Shown: positions 12,498 to 25,263 of the stretch, piece after piece
Numbering within the stretch: the stretch's first letter is position 1
How the letters are laid out: every line of letters starts with the position of its first letter
NCBI RefSeq assembly: GCF_051020985.1
Contig: NC_134999.1
Span: 37,729,160 to 37,793,159 of the forward strand
DNA: 64,000 nucleotides
Source of the DNA: Nomia melanderi
Taxonomy: Eukaryota; Arthropoda; Insecta; Hymenoptera; Halictidae
Reading direction: 5' to 3'
The notes under the pieces: model-generated
What the model was told of the DNA's origin: nothing
The model's database searches: none
The model's input: only the letters and a program-made list of their open reading frames with translations
Program-made: the position numbers and the translations under genes

Positions 12498-14528
12498 TTA
12501 CTCCTCTTTCGCCCCGCTCTCCCCGTTCGGGAACGAGCTCGTGAGCAAGGCTGAAACGCAATAACGTCCGACGTCTGGAGTTTAGGCGCGCGAAAGGGTT
12601 ACGATGAAACGGCGCGACGGGTACGAGTTCCGCTGTTTTATTTGGCGACCGAGGTGAGGGGATCCGTTGCATGGGAAACACTCGAGATGAACGATGGCCT
12701 GGAATTTTAATCGTTCCGACACGAACGGAGCTTCTGACGCGCGCGGAAACTCGCGGCGCGATGGAGGACTCGTATCGCCGCCAGTTTTGAGGGTTTCACT
12801 GTTTGGGGATCGAATCGCTGATGGACGCGGCTGATGGAACGAATCGCGGGCTGAGCTTCGTATTTGCATTCGGCAGAGATGGATTTTAATGAAATCGAAC
12901 GGAACGTGTACACTGATTTTTGCGCAAGTATTGGGAAATTGAAGCTACCGGTTTACCGAATGTTCCGCTACGCGAAGATCGTGGATTCCGTATTTGCAAG
13001 TTATCGTTACTGTGTAATTTCATTGAATATTCGAATTTAATCTTGTTATGTTTGAGATGAGCTACATCGAAACCGTGAAGCTTTTACGGACGAAGGTTCT
13101 TTACAGTTTATAAAACCTTCAGTAGATTCTGCTGAATTATATATCGAGCGCTTAAATAAACTGCCATTTCAGTTATTAAATCATTCGTTGGAAAACTGTG
13201 TGTTCGAAATATGAAAGTTTGATACCAGCGAAATGTCGACGTTCGTCCGGGAATGGTTAATTGTAAAATGATAGCTGGCAACATCTCTTATTCAAACATC
13301 ACTAATGCAGTATTTTCTCGACCCACATCCACGGTGCGAACCAAGGAAGTAGCTTACGGTAAAGTAGCAACTATAAATAGGCCACCGACAGCCAGAATCC
13401 AACCTCGTCGGAAACAGATCGAACGCTCGGCACTAAAATTCCAGGTTTCCAACCCCTGCCCGCGAATTCCTCGCCTATCAATGACAACGTGTCCCGGCGC
13501 CGTACCCAAATCTCTCTTTTGTGTCGCGGTCCATAGGGACGGAATTGAATTTCAACTTGAATCTTCAATCTTCCTTTGCCACCTCAAATATTTGAGATCG
13601 GCGATGATCGCTCGCTGACCCGGATATCGTTCCGACTCGGTTCATCCCAAAATTGGATTCCCCGTCGGCGGCAAGACGAGAAGTCGTCGCGGTGAAACGT
13701 GACAGCGTGTAGCACGGTTCGGCGCCGGGCGTGACGAGAGTCGCGGTAACATTAGACGCGGCGATGATCGCGCACCGTTTTCGCTGCGAATAGCGGACGG
13801 TAGCGTAATAAAGCGGAATATAATCTGCATCTGTGATGAGCAACGATAACCAGACGCCGGTTGGTACAGAATTAAAATGGGACGCTCCGCAAAAGTGTAA
13901 ATAAGAAATCCGCAGCAAGCAAGCTGCGCGTTGCGCTTTCGAAGTTCTGAAATTTAGAATTTCCAAATTTTTAAACTTTCAAAATTTCGAAGATTGAAAA
14001 AATTCTAAAATACTCTACGATTGAAACTAACTATCGAAAATCTATATTATCGCCTCGAGCATAAACATCCCGCGAATTAGATTCGTGCGAAAGTCATAAT
14101 TCGAAATGCAAATGTTATGAAGCAAGTCTGACTCTAATTCTTGGAAGCCGTTGAACGATATACCACCGTACCAGCCGAATTTCCAACACGGTTGTTAATT
14201 AACGAGACGAGGATCCGCGTGGCCGGGGAACCGACACTGATACTCGAACTAGTCTGCGGGATCGAGTCGAACGGGTTCAAAGTTCTGGCAGCCGAGTCGA
14301 GTGGAATCAAGTGCGTTCCGCTCGGGACGATACACACATCGGTCCGGTTCGCGAAACCGTCCGCTAGAACGCTCCAAGAACGAACAGGGACGAGGAGAGA
14401 GGCGGACAGAGACGAGCGGTGGAACAGAGGACGCTTTGTCGGGTTGTGTTTGCGCTTTGACTCGGAACACTTCGGCTCGCATTAACCACGTAGATACAAA
14501 GAGTGCACGGTCACTACTTTTTTACCTA

Positions 14529-14578
14529 CTCTCTCTCTCTCTCCCTCTCTCTTTCTCTTTCTCCCTCTCTTCTCTGTC
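14529..14578. repeat. Impure CT-rich microsatellite
   Basis: CT dinucleotides are interrupted by CCC and TTT triplets across about 50 bases. The tract falls within chance open frames and explains their Ser/Leu runs. Confidence 0.85.
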
Positions 14579-17500
14579 TGCTTTCAGAGCGACGCTTTTA
14601 TCTCCCACCTTCTCCCAGGTCCTTTAATCCTCGGGACCCGACTGTCGCGACACAACGAACAGCCGCGGAAAACACGCGGAAATCGAGGGTGTTTTCAACC
14701 CACGGGCTTGGGAATTGTTTGTTGATGTCTGGGGAAGATTCTCTCTGTCGTGTGTCCTCCGAGTCGTGCGGAAAATTACACTTTTGTGGACGAGTTTAAT
14801 GAAATTGCTCGACTACCTCCTGTCTTTCAGTGCATTTATTACGCTGCCATTGGACCGTAGTTTTCATCCATTCAGACTACATGGAATCGTTTAAAATTCT
14901 ATTGAAAATTGACAGAATTCCCATGAGTCGCTTAATTCAGAACTCAAACTATGCCACTGCGTTAAAGCTCCACTAACTTTCTACAAAAAATTTATAGAAA
15001 TCGAACGTTGTCCACGAACGACCGTCTCACGCACGCAACACCGCAGAACCGAGATTTTGCAAGAACGTTGGTAGACAGTCGCAGGAAACGAAGCCGGTGA
15101 TTCATAGCCGAAGAAATTACCTATCCGGGCCGATATTTTCCGTCGAGCATTGTTTACGCGAGTCGTAAATAAAGCGATATTAAAAAGCAGCCCGGGGAAC
15201 GATTTAGGTGCGGCGAGTCTACAAATCGAGTCGCATAAATACCGAACGTGTGTAGCCGGTACGTCGAACCGGCGGGGACGCGCGATCATTACAAGGAAGC
15301 AGAACGTTTGAATCGTGAATGCCGTTTATACCGGATCGAGCAGAAGCCTGCACGGTCGATCGGGTTGAAATACGATTAGCCGGGGTGGTCCCTATACCGA
15401 ACAACCGAAAGAATAATATAAACGAGGCTAATGCCTCCGATGACAACATCTTTGCGCGGATGACAGAGCGCGCATAGGAAGGGGCTTGTACTGGGCTCGC
15501 CCCGATGGTAGAACTTGTGCGCACGGTGGCCTTAAATCCGGCCGTCCCGGCTTCCTCGAAAACATCTCTACGATCGCGTTACTCTACGTGGAAGTCGTGC
15601 GTGTAATGGAGCAGGGGGATCACGGCGGAAGAAGGACGGCGCTAGGTGGAAGAGTTATCGAGACCGCATTCAGAACAACGTCTCGCGGTGCTCTAACAAA
15701 CTGGGAGAAACGTACGCCCGTCGCGCATCTGGCGCTGGGATCGTACGCCACGATCGCGTCAAAAAGAAACCCCGGGATCCGTGTTTGAGGAGCGTGGTAA
15801 TTTAATGAAACACGACTCGCGGACCCTCCACGCATACCGAGCCCTCCTCGAGACTCGCTCTCGATCCTCGATTCCTTGAGAAAAATTCGCGCGTTCACCG
15901 GCGAATGTTCACTCGCTTCGGGAAACGCCATCTTGTTACGGAGATTTTTAGTCGTTCGTGTTTATCTCGATATAGTTCGGAGAATTACTGGTGCTCGAAT
16001 GAAGGGTGTGCAAGGAGGATTCTCGCGTGAAATTCGAATACAGAGGACGATGATCAATTGAAACGTAAAGGATTTCGAGCATACATTTCACGGAATATCG
16101 CGCGAAAACGGGAATCACGCAGGGAGCACGGTTCATTCATAAATTCCAGAGTCCGGTCGAAATGAAGTTCAAAGAACTGTCTCCGATAAATCGTCGCGCG
16201 GAACGTGATACAACGGAGCGGCAGGTAGGATTAACACTGTAAAATATCGGGACTCGGTGCGGCGGGATTTAAATTTCGCCGATTCCTGCCGGTCTCGGTG
16301 CCATATCGCGAGATTTACAAGCGGAGCGGCGTCTAACGTCGATTTTCAGGAAATTTACCGCGGTGTCTTGACGCGGCGCAGGAAAGGGGGACGAGAATTT
16401 ATTCGAGCACCGTCCATCGCGAATAAATTTTCGGGTCTCGTTTGCACGCGCGCTGGCCGGGTCCCTTTCGTCGGGCCGAGCGCGCCTCGAATATCGTTTC
16501 TCCTCGGTTTCGTTCCCTTTCCGCCCCGGATTTACCGCGTTGGCACCGGGGATTACCAATCAGAACCGTGCTCGTCTCTCCCGCCTTTATTTTCGTTCTC
16601 TCCGTCGCGCTTTACGGGCTCGGCCTCTCTCCGCCGGGCTTTTTATTCGTGCGCCGCGCCCGGAATGCCGATGGCCCGGTCGCAACACCGACTTTTGTGA
16701 GTTATAGTTCTCCTCGCGCCGATTCTGCACGGGTACGCGAGGCCCCGCGGCCTGCTCGCGGAAAAAATTGGCCACGCCGAGCGGTTTTCGAGAGATATCC
16801 CGATAGCGCCGCGCCGTGGATGACGCGCAGCACTCCACGCGAACGAGGGGCGAGCGGAGGAATGCGCGTCGAATGGGGATGGATTCTCTGTGACTCCGAT
16901 AGCACTGGGAAAGAGATATTGTGCCTGGTTCGAGGTACAATGGAGCGACGCGAAGTGTCCATAACGTTCAAGATCGCATCTAATTCCTGGCAACTCAAGG
17001 GTTTTTAGGGCAATACCTAATTTGCCAGGAGTCTCTTAAGATTCGCTGGATTAGAGATTAATCTCAGTAACTCGTAAGAGTCCAATGTATTCAAGAATAA
17101 TGCAACAAGTTTCTGAAACACTAATGAACTTCGTAACGATGGCAAGGTGCTCCCAACAGCTCGCTTAATTCAAGAAAATATAACTCCGCACTAAAACGTC
17201 TAAGTTAATGAATAATAAACCAGATAATGCGTAACACTTTGTACTAAGGAACTCCTAAGAAAGCGTCGTACCGAGAAGTATATCGTTAATTTGCAGCGAG
17301 GTGGAGTGTCGTACGAGCGCATTTTTCAGCAGCGCTGTACGCCGGAGCAGAGATCCTTCAAGAGATTCTTATAAGTGTTATATACGCCGGCGCATTTTCC
17401 TAAATTATTCAAAATTACGGTACTTATCGAGCTCGGCATCGCGGCTACCACGCAGCCACCGTTACGGCGAACCAGCCAATTTCTTGGAACAGTTCATAAA

Positions 17501-18726
17501 GCGCCGGGACCCCCAGCGGCGCGATGCATCAGTGTGAAATTCGTGCGAGCGTGGAACGCAGGGGGACGAGGAGAATTTGTTGAGCGCCGCGGAGCCTTCG
17601 CCAATATTCTTTCCGTGGCACCGGGGTGCAAACGCCCCGTGCAGTCGTCCCCCCCGGTGATGAATGATGAACACATCGGTGCCCTGACAGTCCGATCGCG
17701 GCCGAGAAAAAAGCAACGATAGGCGGAGGAGTAAGTAAGCGAAACGATGTCCGGCTTATCTGCCCGACGCGACCGCGCGCTCGAGTGACTTTGAACGATT
17801 GGCTCTTTTGGTGCGCGGCCGGGAAGGAGGTCGATTCATCCCAGCTCTTCCCCACGAATTATTCCCGCTGAACTTTTTGTTCGACAACCGATTTTCGCAG
17901 ATTTATGGGCACTCTTCACTCCAATCTCTACCTAACATCAGTACAAATTCGATACGATTGATACACTTTTCGAACTGTAATATTCCAAATGTTCCAACAG
18001 CACTCTTTTCATTTCCTCAAACATTTTGCTAATTCTACGTTAAAAGAGTTCCAAGAGTGCACCTTATCCCACGAAACATCTACCGTACAAAGCTCTCGAA
18101 CAATCACTTCCCATTCCACCGGATGCCAAAGCAATCTCCGTCATTAATCTATGTAAAGGAAAGGAAAAAAAAGAAGATCATCGTTCAAAGAACGAGGACG
18201 TAGGAATAAAACGGACAACGAAGAAATTCCTTCCGCGACCACTCCGAGAACACTCGGAGCGGGCCGATTTTTCCAGATAAGCGTCTCGCGGTCGTTTGAC
18301 GCGCGTGTATTCAATCCGCGGTGATCGCGCGAGCACTCCCACGCCGAAGTAGGCCCCGGGCACGGAACCGGTTGGGACCGAGCCCCGCGAAGATAGAGCA
18401 CCGGCGCGGCGCGGCGGCGCGCTCGTCATCCGGGCATTTTATCCGCGACGCTGAATCGTCCGTGTTGCACGTGCAACGTAATCTCGCGCGGTGTGTCAAG
18501 TACACCGGTCCCCGGGCCCGTTATCGGCGTGTATCTGGATCTTTCAACAAGATCTCTTACCCTCACCTAGGCACGTAAGAACGCGGCGCGCGGCGATCGT
18601 GCCCCTGCAATTCGAGTCCCGGTGTCAATAATATCTCCGGTTGCATCGTGCCCGCGAGGCGCAAAAATCTCCGCGTTAAGAACGAACGGCTATCGGTCGG
18701 ATCGCGCACGCCGCGCGTCGAGGAAG

Positions 18727-18743
18727 TTAACCCTTTGCACTCG
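18727..18743 (+). repeat. Single TTAACCCTTTGCACTCG mini-element end
   Basis: This 17-mer is identical to the left end of the complete element that begins 101 bases downstream, including the TTAA. The sequence inside it then diverges, and no matching right end is seen before the next copy. It looks like a truncated or degenerate relative. Confidence 0.75.
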
Positions 18744-18827
18744 AAAGTTTTCCGCCGCGAGTATTCAGCGTCCACCGATGAGACGCAGGTGACATTCCTT
18801 GAGATTAACGCTGGAACTACCGAGCAT

Positions 18828-19060
18828 TTAACCCTTTGCACTCGATAGGCGACTCCCAGTCGCCAGATGATTTGATAGAGCAACATTCTAAACCTTGGAA
18901 TTTACCATTACCTTTTCCATGCTGTACCGATACGCGAAATGTTGAAAGAAAATGGCTTTAGTTCCTTAATGCATATGTGATTCCTTAATAATTTCAAAGT
19001 ATCTCGTCTACATCTAATTAGAACGTATTGCATGAAAATCTCTCGGGTGCAAAGGGTTAA
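18828..19060. mobile_element. piggyBac-type MITE with TTAA flanks (225 bp plus duplicated TTAA)
   Basis: The block is bounded by TTAA on each side (18828-18831 and 19057-19060). Inside, the left end reads CCCTTTGCACTCGATAG and the right end, on the other strand, reads CCCTTTGCACCCGAGAG, matching at 15 of 17 positions. TTAA target duplications together with CCC...GGG termini are the hallmark of the piggyBac superfamily. With only 225 bases and no transposase frame, this would be a non-autonomous copy moved in trans. A subterminal hairpin lies at 18848-18864. The family assignment is inferred from the ends only. Confidence 0.65.
18848..18864 (+). repeat. Subterminal hairpin GGCGACT-CCC-AGTCGCC
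   Basis: A perfect 7 bp stem with a 3-base loop sits immediately inside the left terminal repeat of the mini-element. Confidence 0.8.
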
Positions 19061-20424
19061 TAGAATTAATATGTAATTCCTGTAAAAATTGTAGCAATAG
19101 ATTATTTTCAGTTTCTTCGGACGTTCATTATAGTACTCCAGTGGAACTTTCAAAATCATTTCGAATATTCAATGCTTTGAAAATATCAATAATTGCTAAA
19201 CAAAAAAATCGAAACCAGTCGTTTTAACTGGTACTAGTGTTAACGGTGAGATACAAACGAATCATATGAAACAAAACCCTTTGCACTGTGGAGACGATTT
19301 TGTTTTCTACAAATGGTTTTTCGAAGAAACTCCGCTCCTCTCCGTCTGTTCCCGCGGATCGGCCTCCGTAGATCACGGCGCGATCGCTGACGGAACACTT
19401 TGGCCACCTGCGTAAGATACCGCGAAATTGTGCCGGGAACTTTGCTAATCAAACTTTGCCAATTATTCGATTGAAAAAATGCGAGCCGGATGCTCTTGCG
19501 CGATTCGCTTTGAACCCTAGCGAAGTTGAACACCGAGGGTGGGTTTCCAGAGAAATTTAAAGTTCTTTGCAACTGTTAACGAGTTCCTTGTACGGTGCGA
19601 GTAAAATTGGATGTAATACTGATTATATCGCGATAGTACTCGTAATACAACAATGCTAATTATTATTTAATCACTAGTGTAACATCCAATATTACTAAGT
19701 CAAGAAATAAACTCCAACAAACCCCTTACGATCACAAGAAGGACTCGATCGTCCCAAAGATCCCAAGCAGCAACGATAAATCCCCAACCCACCGGAGCCA
19801 GCCGCAAACTTCACGAAACACGAGCCGCAAAGCGGAGGGAAAAAAGAGAAACTCGAATGGTTGGCCTCGAAGCGGCTAGCTAAAACAAATCAAGCGAGGC
19901 AATCGTCCCGATTAGACCGGAAACGGAGGGACCGTGTCTCGGAAACTATTACCCGATCGCTGGTAATCCCATCTGGAAGCGATCCAGTGGACCCGTCGAT
20001 CGCGGTTTGCCTAACGATGACGAACGGCGCTGGATTATTCGTACCGCGGTTCCTCCTCCTTTCGGTACCCGGCGAAATTCGTTGTTGCTCGTAGAACGAA
20101 CTGGTCCAATAAGCCGGCGGATGGACCGGGAACGCTGAAAAATGGCGGCCGGGCTGGCGCTGTAGCGCCGCAACCCTCCTAAATCTCGTCGCGCACGTGT
20201 TCCCCACCTTCCGGCCGCTCCGCTGTATTTCTAATACCAAAGATACAGTATATAAATTCGCTGTTATTACGCCCCTTTGACCTCCGCGCTCCACCCCGGG
20301 CCCTTTCTACCCGGGCAAATGCGAATTTATCGCGTGTCGCGGATCGTAAACGAGCCGGTACATAAAATTCGGTGTCGAGCCTCGTTTTTGATGGAACCGA
20401 ACGGGAACAGCGTTGGGAACGAGA

Positions 20425-20445
20425 CGAGAGAGAGAGAGAGAGAGA
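20425..20445. repeat. (AG)n microsatellite
   Basis: About ten AG units within a purine-rich stretch. Confidence 0.85.
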
Positions 20446-23384
20446 AAGAGACCATCAAAGTGGATTGAGCCAACCGTTTACGGCCGTACGTGCCTTAAAA
20501 TGGTAACTAGACTGGACGGTTCGACGAGGGAGTAAGATTTTTCCACGGGCGCCGCGGCAAAAATCGGCATTACGGGCCGATTCGTGGCTTTTGTTTTTGC
20601 GGCCCGGATGCGATATGGATTTTATTGTATCGTGAAACGAAGCTTTTGCGCCGTTCAATTTTACGCGCGATAAAGGTTGGGGTCAGCGGGATTTCATTTG
20701 AATATACGGATTTTATACCGATGATTTAATTAAACTGTTTTGCCCTGTTATTTAAATCTCCGTGTAGAGTCGACGGGAATAATAAAGGGGACATTTTTTG
20801 CGGGGCGTTCATTATTGCGGGCTTTTTACCTGGGTAATAAAACCCGCGCGGCCCGATGGGAAAGCAGACAGCGCGCTCGGGAAACGTTAATATTGATTCC
20901 CGTTGCCATTCTATAAATTTGAGTTATTGACAAAACCGCGGGTTTTGTAAATGCGCCACTGAGTAGCGGGTATTATATAACGTTCGATGCGCGATACTCT
21001 TTTCTACAATTTCATAAAATTTGTATTCATTTCTCCGACAACGGAAAATTTCAATTTACATCGTGGCGTATTGTTCTATGGGAATGTAACAGCGATACGA
21101 AACATTCGGTTAAAGAATTAATTGTGTAACGTTCACCTGCTTCTCTCTGCGTACTACATAAAATGTTGGTGAGAATAAAATTCAATATTTGCCGGTGTAT
21201 ATTCATTTTCGTATCGCGCTCTGAACATTAATTAAATGGTGTTCTGCGGTTTCATCTGTTACAATTAATGACATTACGTTCGAAATCAAACGTTTCCGCC
21301 TCTGTGACAGTAAACCGCTGCGCGGTTGAGTCGTAAATTGGTACATTAACATTTCCAGGTGTCATTGGTCAGCAGTTAAAGCCGAAAACCACCGTCGAAA
21401 CGTCAAACCCAACGGATCTCCGGATAAAGACATTAGTACCCGTTCGAGACGAGGGCCATCAACGAGCGAGTCAGCGGATAAAACATTTATCTATCGCGTG
21501 ATTGCCTATCCCAGGCCCCGTCCCGCGTATATGTAAATCGGTTCGGCCGTGGAGCATCGTTGGAAACGCATATAAAGAAAAAGACTCCCGTCGTGGAAGG
21601 CGCACACGTGTCCATCGCGTAGGGCGTGTTGTTACTCGGAAACATCATAATCCCGCGTGCAGGCGCACGCACATGGGAGGAAGGTCGCGGTATAAATCTT
21701 CGCTCGGCCCTTCGTTACCAGACGCCCTCGAACGTCGTCGTGGAATTTATCCGTCGACGGGTTGACGGGGCCCCAGACAACGTATCGACGAACAAAGAAA
21801 CACCGCGGCGCGCTTTGCTGTGGTTGGTCAATGGATCGTACACCATATAAGTGCAGGCAACCCTCTTACGACATGGTGCTTTACAGACACGCTTTCGAGA
21901 CAGCCGAAGATAGAAAATTCGAGAGTCACGCGGTTCGACAGCTGGGAAATGTACACGTTGAGATATATAGACGTTAGGAAATTTGACAATTTTAACGCTC
22001 AAATGTTCAATAATTTCTAAACCTTTGAATTGAAAAATTTACGAATACTCATCGGTTTCTTTGCTAATCCTACATTCATGTAACATTTTAGATATGTATA
22101 ACACAAATCCAAAGTAAAATTTACAAAATCGAATTCCTTATTCTCTTCCGTCAGTTAGAAATTTTGGTTTAATCGATGTTTAAAAAGGTATCAATATAAT
22201 CACCGACGGTCGCGTTTTTAGTAGCTGAAATTTAGCCGGCGTTCAATGTGTTAATAAATTTAAAAGTCAAAAGTGATTGACTTCACCTTTTAATGTTCCT
22301 AGTCTTTACGACTGACCCATATATTGTCATACGAAATTTTCGACTGCCTCCATTAATAAGTCATTACCATAACTAGATTATGGAAAATTTTCCTGTTAAC
22401 GCGCTGTTGCCGTCAAAATGACCACAGATCTGTAATATATTAATCCGGATAGTTGATTACAAGATCGTCGACAAGGCGATCGCACTCCGTTACACTTCGG
22501 TGCGATTCAGCGAGCACGATGAAGAGGCACTTGCAGCTGAAGGGTCGCGGAACGCATGAAGGGTCGGCGTAGATAACGCCCGGGCTGATTTAATTAACGA
22601 TAAGTAATTACGAGGTCAGTGTTACTTAACGACTGCCCCCTCCACCTAGGAGAGTATATTATTTTCGTGTCGTAGCGTAAATTACACACGCGCCTCTATT
22701 ACGATTAGAATCTCGGCCGGTTACGCGCCGGCTATTTCACGGTGCCCATTAAAACGTTCCGCGGGAAAAAGAACGGAGATAACTGCCGTGGAAAATGGTT
22801 ACTGCCATGTTACAGCGGTTGAAACCGCGCAGAAACATCGTTGTAAAAAGGGGACAGAGAAGTGTTTCGCCAGCAGAAGCGTCATCCCCGATGGACATCC
22901 TTTCCCGGGAATTTTCTATATTTCAGCCGCAACAAAGAGCGCGGAACGATAGCCGGCCGATTGCTTTTTATTTCGGCCACCCGCATTATTCTAATGCCGG
23001 ACAAATAATGGCGGGACTATGCTAATGGAAGGTGCGACGCGTCTCGTGCTCTCGGGAATAAATCTTCCGGCGTGACATAAATTAGCGTGTTCAAAGGATA
23101 CTCTGAAATTTATCAAGCGCTTCAACTTTTTTACCAGCCGCGTACGGTTCTGAGGCCCGTGATTTACCGAGACAATTATTTTTAATTATTCCCGCGCCTT
23201 GGCGCCTCGCGGCATTTTATTCGAGTGGCCGTTAATATTTATGAGGGGGCAAGCGTTGTCATTGTTCTCTACAATGTTTGTAATGAAAGTCTATTCTCGT
23301 CGGTGGCTACTCCGAGAGCTAGTCAGTGAACAAATTAAACTCCGTTCCACTCTTCGTCGGTGAAATAATGAAGAAGAGTAATTA

Positions 23385-23789
23385 ATGGAACCACAGTTAC
23401 CAGAAAATGAAAGTTCAATGGAAAGTCTAATTAACAACGTACTTCTGACCTGTATCAGTGACCGAGTTCGTGTTTCGTTCATTAATCAAAGTCTCAGACA
23501 TCCTCGAAACGAAAAAGACGACGCGATGAACGAGTGGTGGAATTGTTTAAACAATTTGATCGAGGAAATTGCTCGCCACGGTAGAAGAGGACTCACGAAA
23601 AGGCAACGGGGGTTCTTGATTCGAGGAAACAGCTGTTCCGCGACGGTCACGAGCGTTTGCCAAGAACTCGGCGCCGTTCCACCTCGAAAACTAGGAAAGT
23701 GGAGCGGGCTGAGACCCCGGAAGACAAGGGCCGGCGACGAGAGGAGAATCGTAAAACGGCTTTTTTCCCCGCGCCGTGTGGACCCGTGA
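23385..23789 (+). CDS. Unassigned ATG-started open frame (134 codons), doubtful
   Basis: The frame starts at ATGG with A at -3, in AT-richer DNA than most large open frames here. Its first 70 residues have balanced composition (MEPQLPENESSMESLINNV, then N-E-W-W-N-C-L-N-N-L-I-E-E-I). The second half is basic, and a 139-codon frame overlaps it on the minus strand, which argues for chance. No domain, signal peptide or membrane segment is evident, and no intron signals were identified. It could be a lineage-restricted small gene, but no function can be given. Confidence 0.2.
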   Translation: MEPQLPENESSMESLINNVLLTCISDRVRVSFINQSLRHPRNEKDDAMNEWWNCLNNLIEEIARHGRRGLTKRQRGFLIRGNSCSATVTSVCQELGAVPPRKLGKWSGLRPRKTRAGDERRIVKRLFSPRRVDP

Positions 23790-25250
23790 ATAATGCGTCC
23801 CTCGGAGTGGCACTCGACGCGCTCCGCGGGAGCGGACGTTGCGAAACGCGCTGCCCCGCTCGGACGCTGGACGCCTAATTGCAAGAAACGCGGAAATCGC
23901 CGCAAGAAACGGCCGGCCGGGCCTTGAAGGGTCTCGTTTACGATTTATCGCGAAGCCCGGCGAAAAAAACGACACCGGTAAGAAGATCGATTCAATTTAT
24001 CGAGGCCCGGTGCGTCGAAATCGATTTTACCCGCCGCGTTATAATGGACGTCACGTTGTTCTTGTTCCGCCGGGAAGCGCGCGGGAAAAAACGCATCCCG
24101 ACCTCCGGAGTTTACTTATTACTTTTTGCCGGGGCCGATCTACATTGTGCCGTCGCGAGGTGGAGAGGAAAATTGATGGGGCCCTTTTCTCGTTTCAGAT
24201 TAATTGTCTGTCTCGTTTCTTGCGGCTGGCCGTGCACGTACCTGGACACTGTATTCTCGAGATTCCGCTGTTATTCGCTAGCTACGTTACTGCGTTATAT
24301 TTCCTTTATTACTTATGAGTCTTCCAGATAGTAAATTCAACTTTTAAACGGATCTCCACTAGCTTAACACTTTGCTAGCCACGTCCATTGAGCTAGGACA
24401 TTTCTGTGAATTTCTTTGTTATCTATGTTACGGTATTTTTTCGCTGTAAACTTGTAATATTTCCGGTTTACGGGTTGAAACATGGAATATCTCGAGTTAG
24501 AAGTAGATGATACAAGAAACCGTGCCGTCGAAATACATTTCGTCATCGGAAATAATTACGAAGGAATGCGGACGAAGCATGAAGAAGCGGTTCCGAGGAA
24601 ACAACTCGCTTCGAGTATCGTCTAACATTTGTACCGACACGCTCGATTCGATAGCTTAAGTGTCCAGGCAACTTAAACCTCGATCGATCCCCGCGATCCG
24701 CGTATCCATCTCGAATGATCGTTACACCCGGTACTACCTTCGATCAATCAGAAACTCTGTCGCGCGTCGGACGCATTGAAAATAGCCACGACCATAATAT
24801 GCGCTCGGGTTGCATAACCTCGCGCGAGTCCGAGGTGTGTGCGCGCAACAACGCGAAACGATCTCTCAACAGATGCGTGGCTCGGTGGCTCGCGATTGGT
24901 ATGTCCCGCGGACCACGTGGCGACGCGGGTAACCCGTACACGGGTAGCTACGTGAAGCGTTTTCTGAATGGCCGCGGAACGCGAGGCCTCGATGATTCAA
25001 ACGATCGCGGCGGCTGATTATTAATCGGTAATTGCGTCTCTCTAACACTGTCTACGTATCTTGGTGTACGTTCCGATCTGCAATACCATTGACTTCCCTC
25101 GCTAATCAAATTAATGAAAAGGAACGACATTAAACGTCTAAGAACACAACTCGTTTGCGTATTTCTACGCTCCATTTGCTCGATCTTTATTACCGGGAGC
25201 TATGATATGTTCTTAGACTACAATTATTAGATTCTTATCGTATTGTGATC

Positions 25251-25263
25251 TATATATATATAT
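25251..25263. repeat. Short (TA)n run
   Basis: Six TA units in AT-rich sequence. Confidence 0.8.

Larger units (their letters stand above)
10062..18726. other. Long non-coding stretch
   Basis: I see no supportable gene here. AT-rich sequence alternates with CpG-rich blocks (for example 15.6-16.9 kb), and the largest open frames (such as 16442-17008 plus) begin at non-ATG codons and overlap open frames on the other strand. It holds a TC microsatellite and a CT-rich tract, listed separately. It may be intron of the minus-strand tensin gene, whose first exon is not located, or intergenic. Confidence 0.5.
18805..19243. mobile_element. Possible outer TTAA-bounded element enclosing the inner mini-element
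   Basis: The left boundary reads TTAACGCTGGAACTACC. The right boundary, on the opposite strand, reads TTAACACTAGTACCAGTT. The two share a TTAAC-R-CT-R-G pattern in inverted orientation, as expected of terminal inverted repeats, but the match is short and imperfect. If real, the inner element at 18832-19056 was inserted just inside its left end. No coding capacity is present. Confidence 0.35.

Noticed and set aside
16442..17008. 188-codon plus-strand open frame
   Set aside because: It starts at a non-ATG codon in CpG-rich DNA, overlaps three minus-strand frames of about 100 codons, and its Arg/Pro/Ser/Ala-rich residues match no domain.
23839..24331. Two overlapping 150-160 codon plus-strand frames
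   Set aside because: Both begin at TTG, run in different frames over the same DNA, and neither resembles a protein family.
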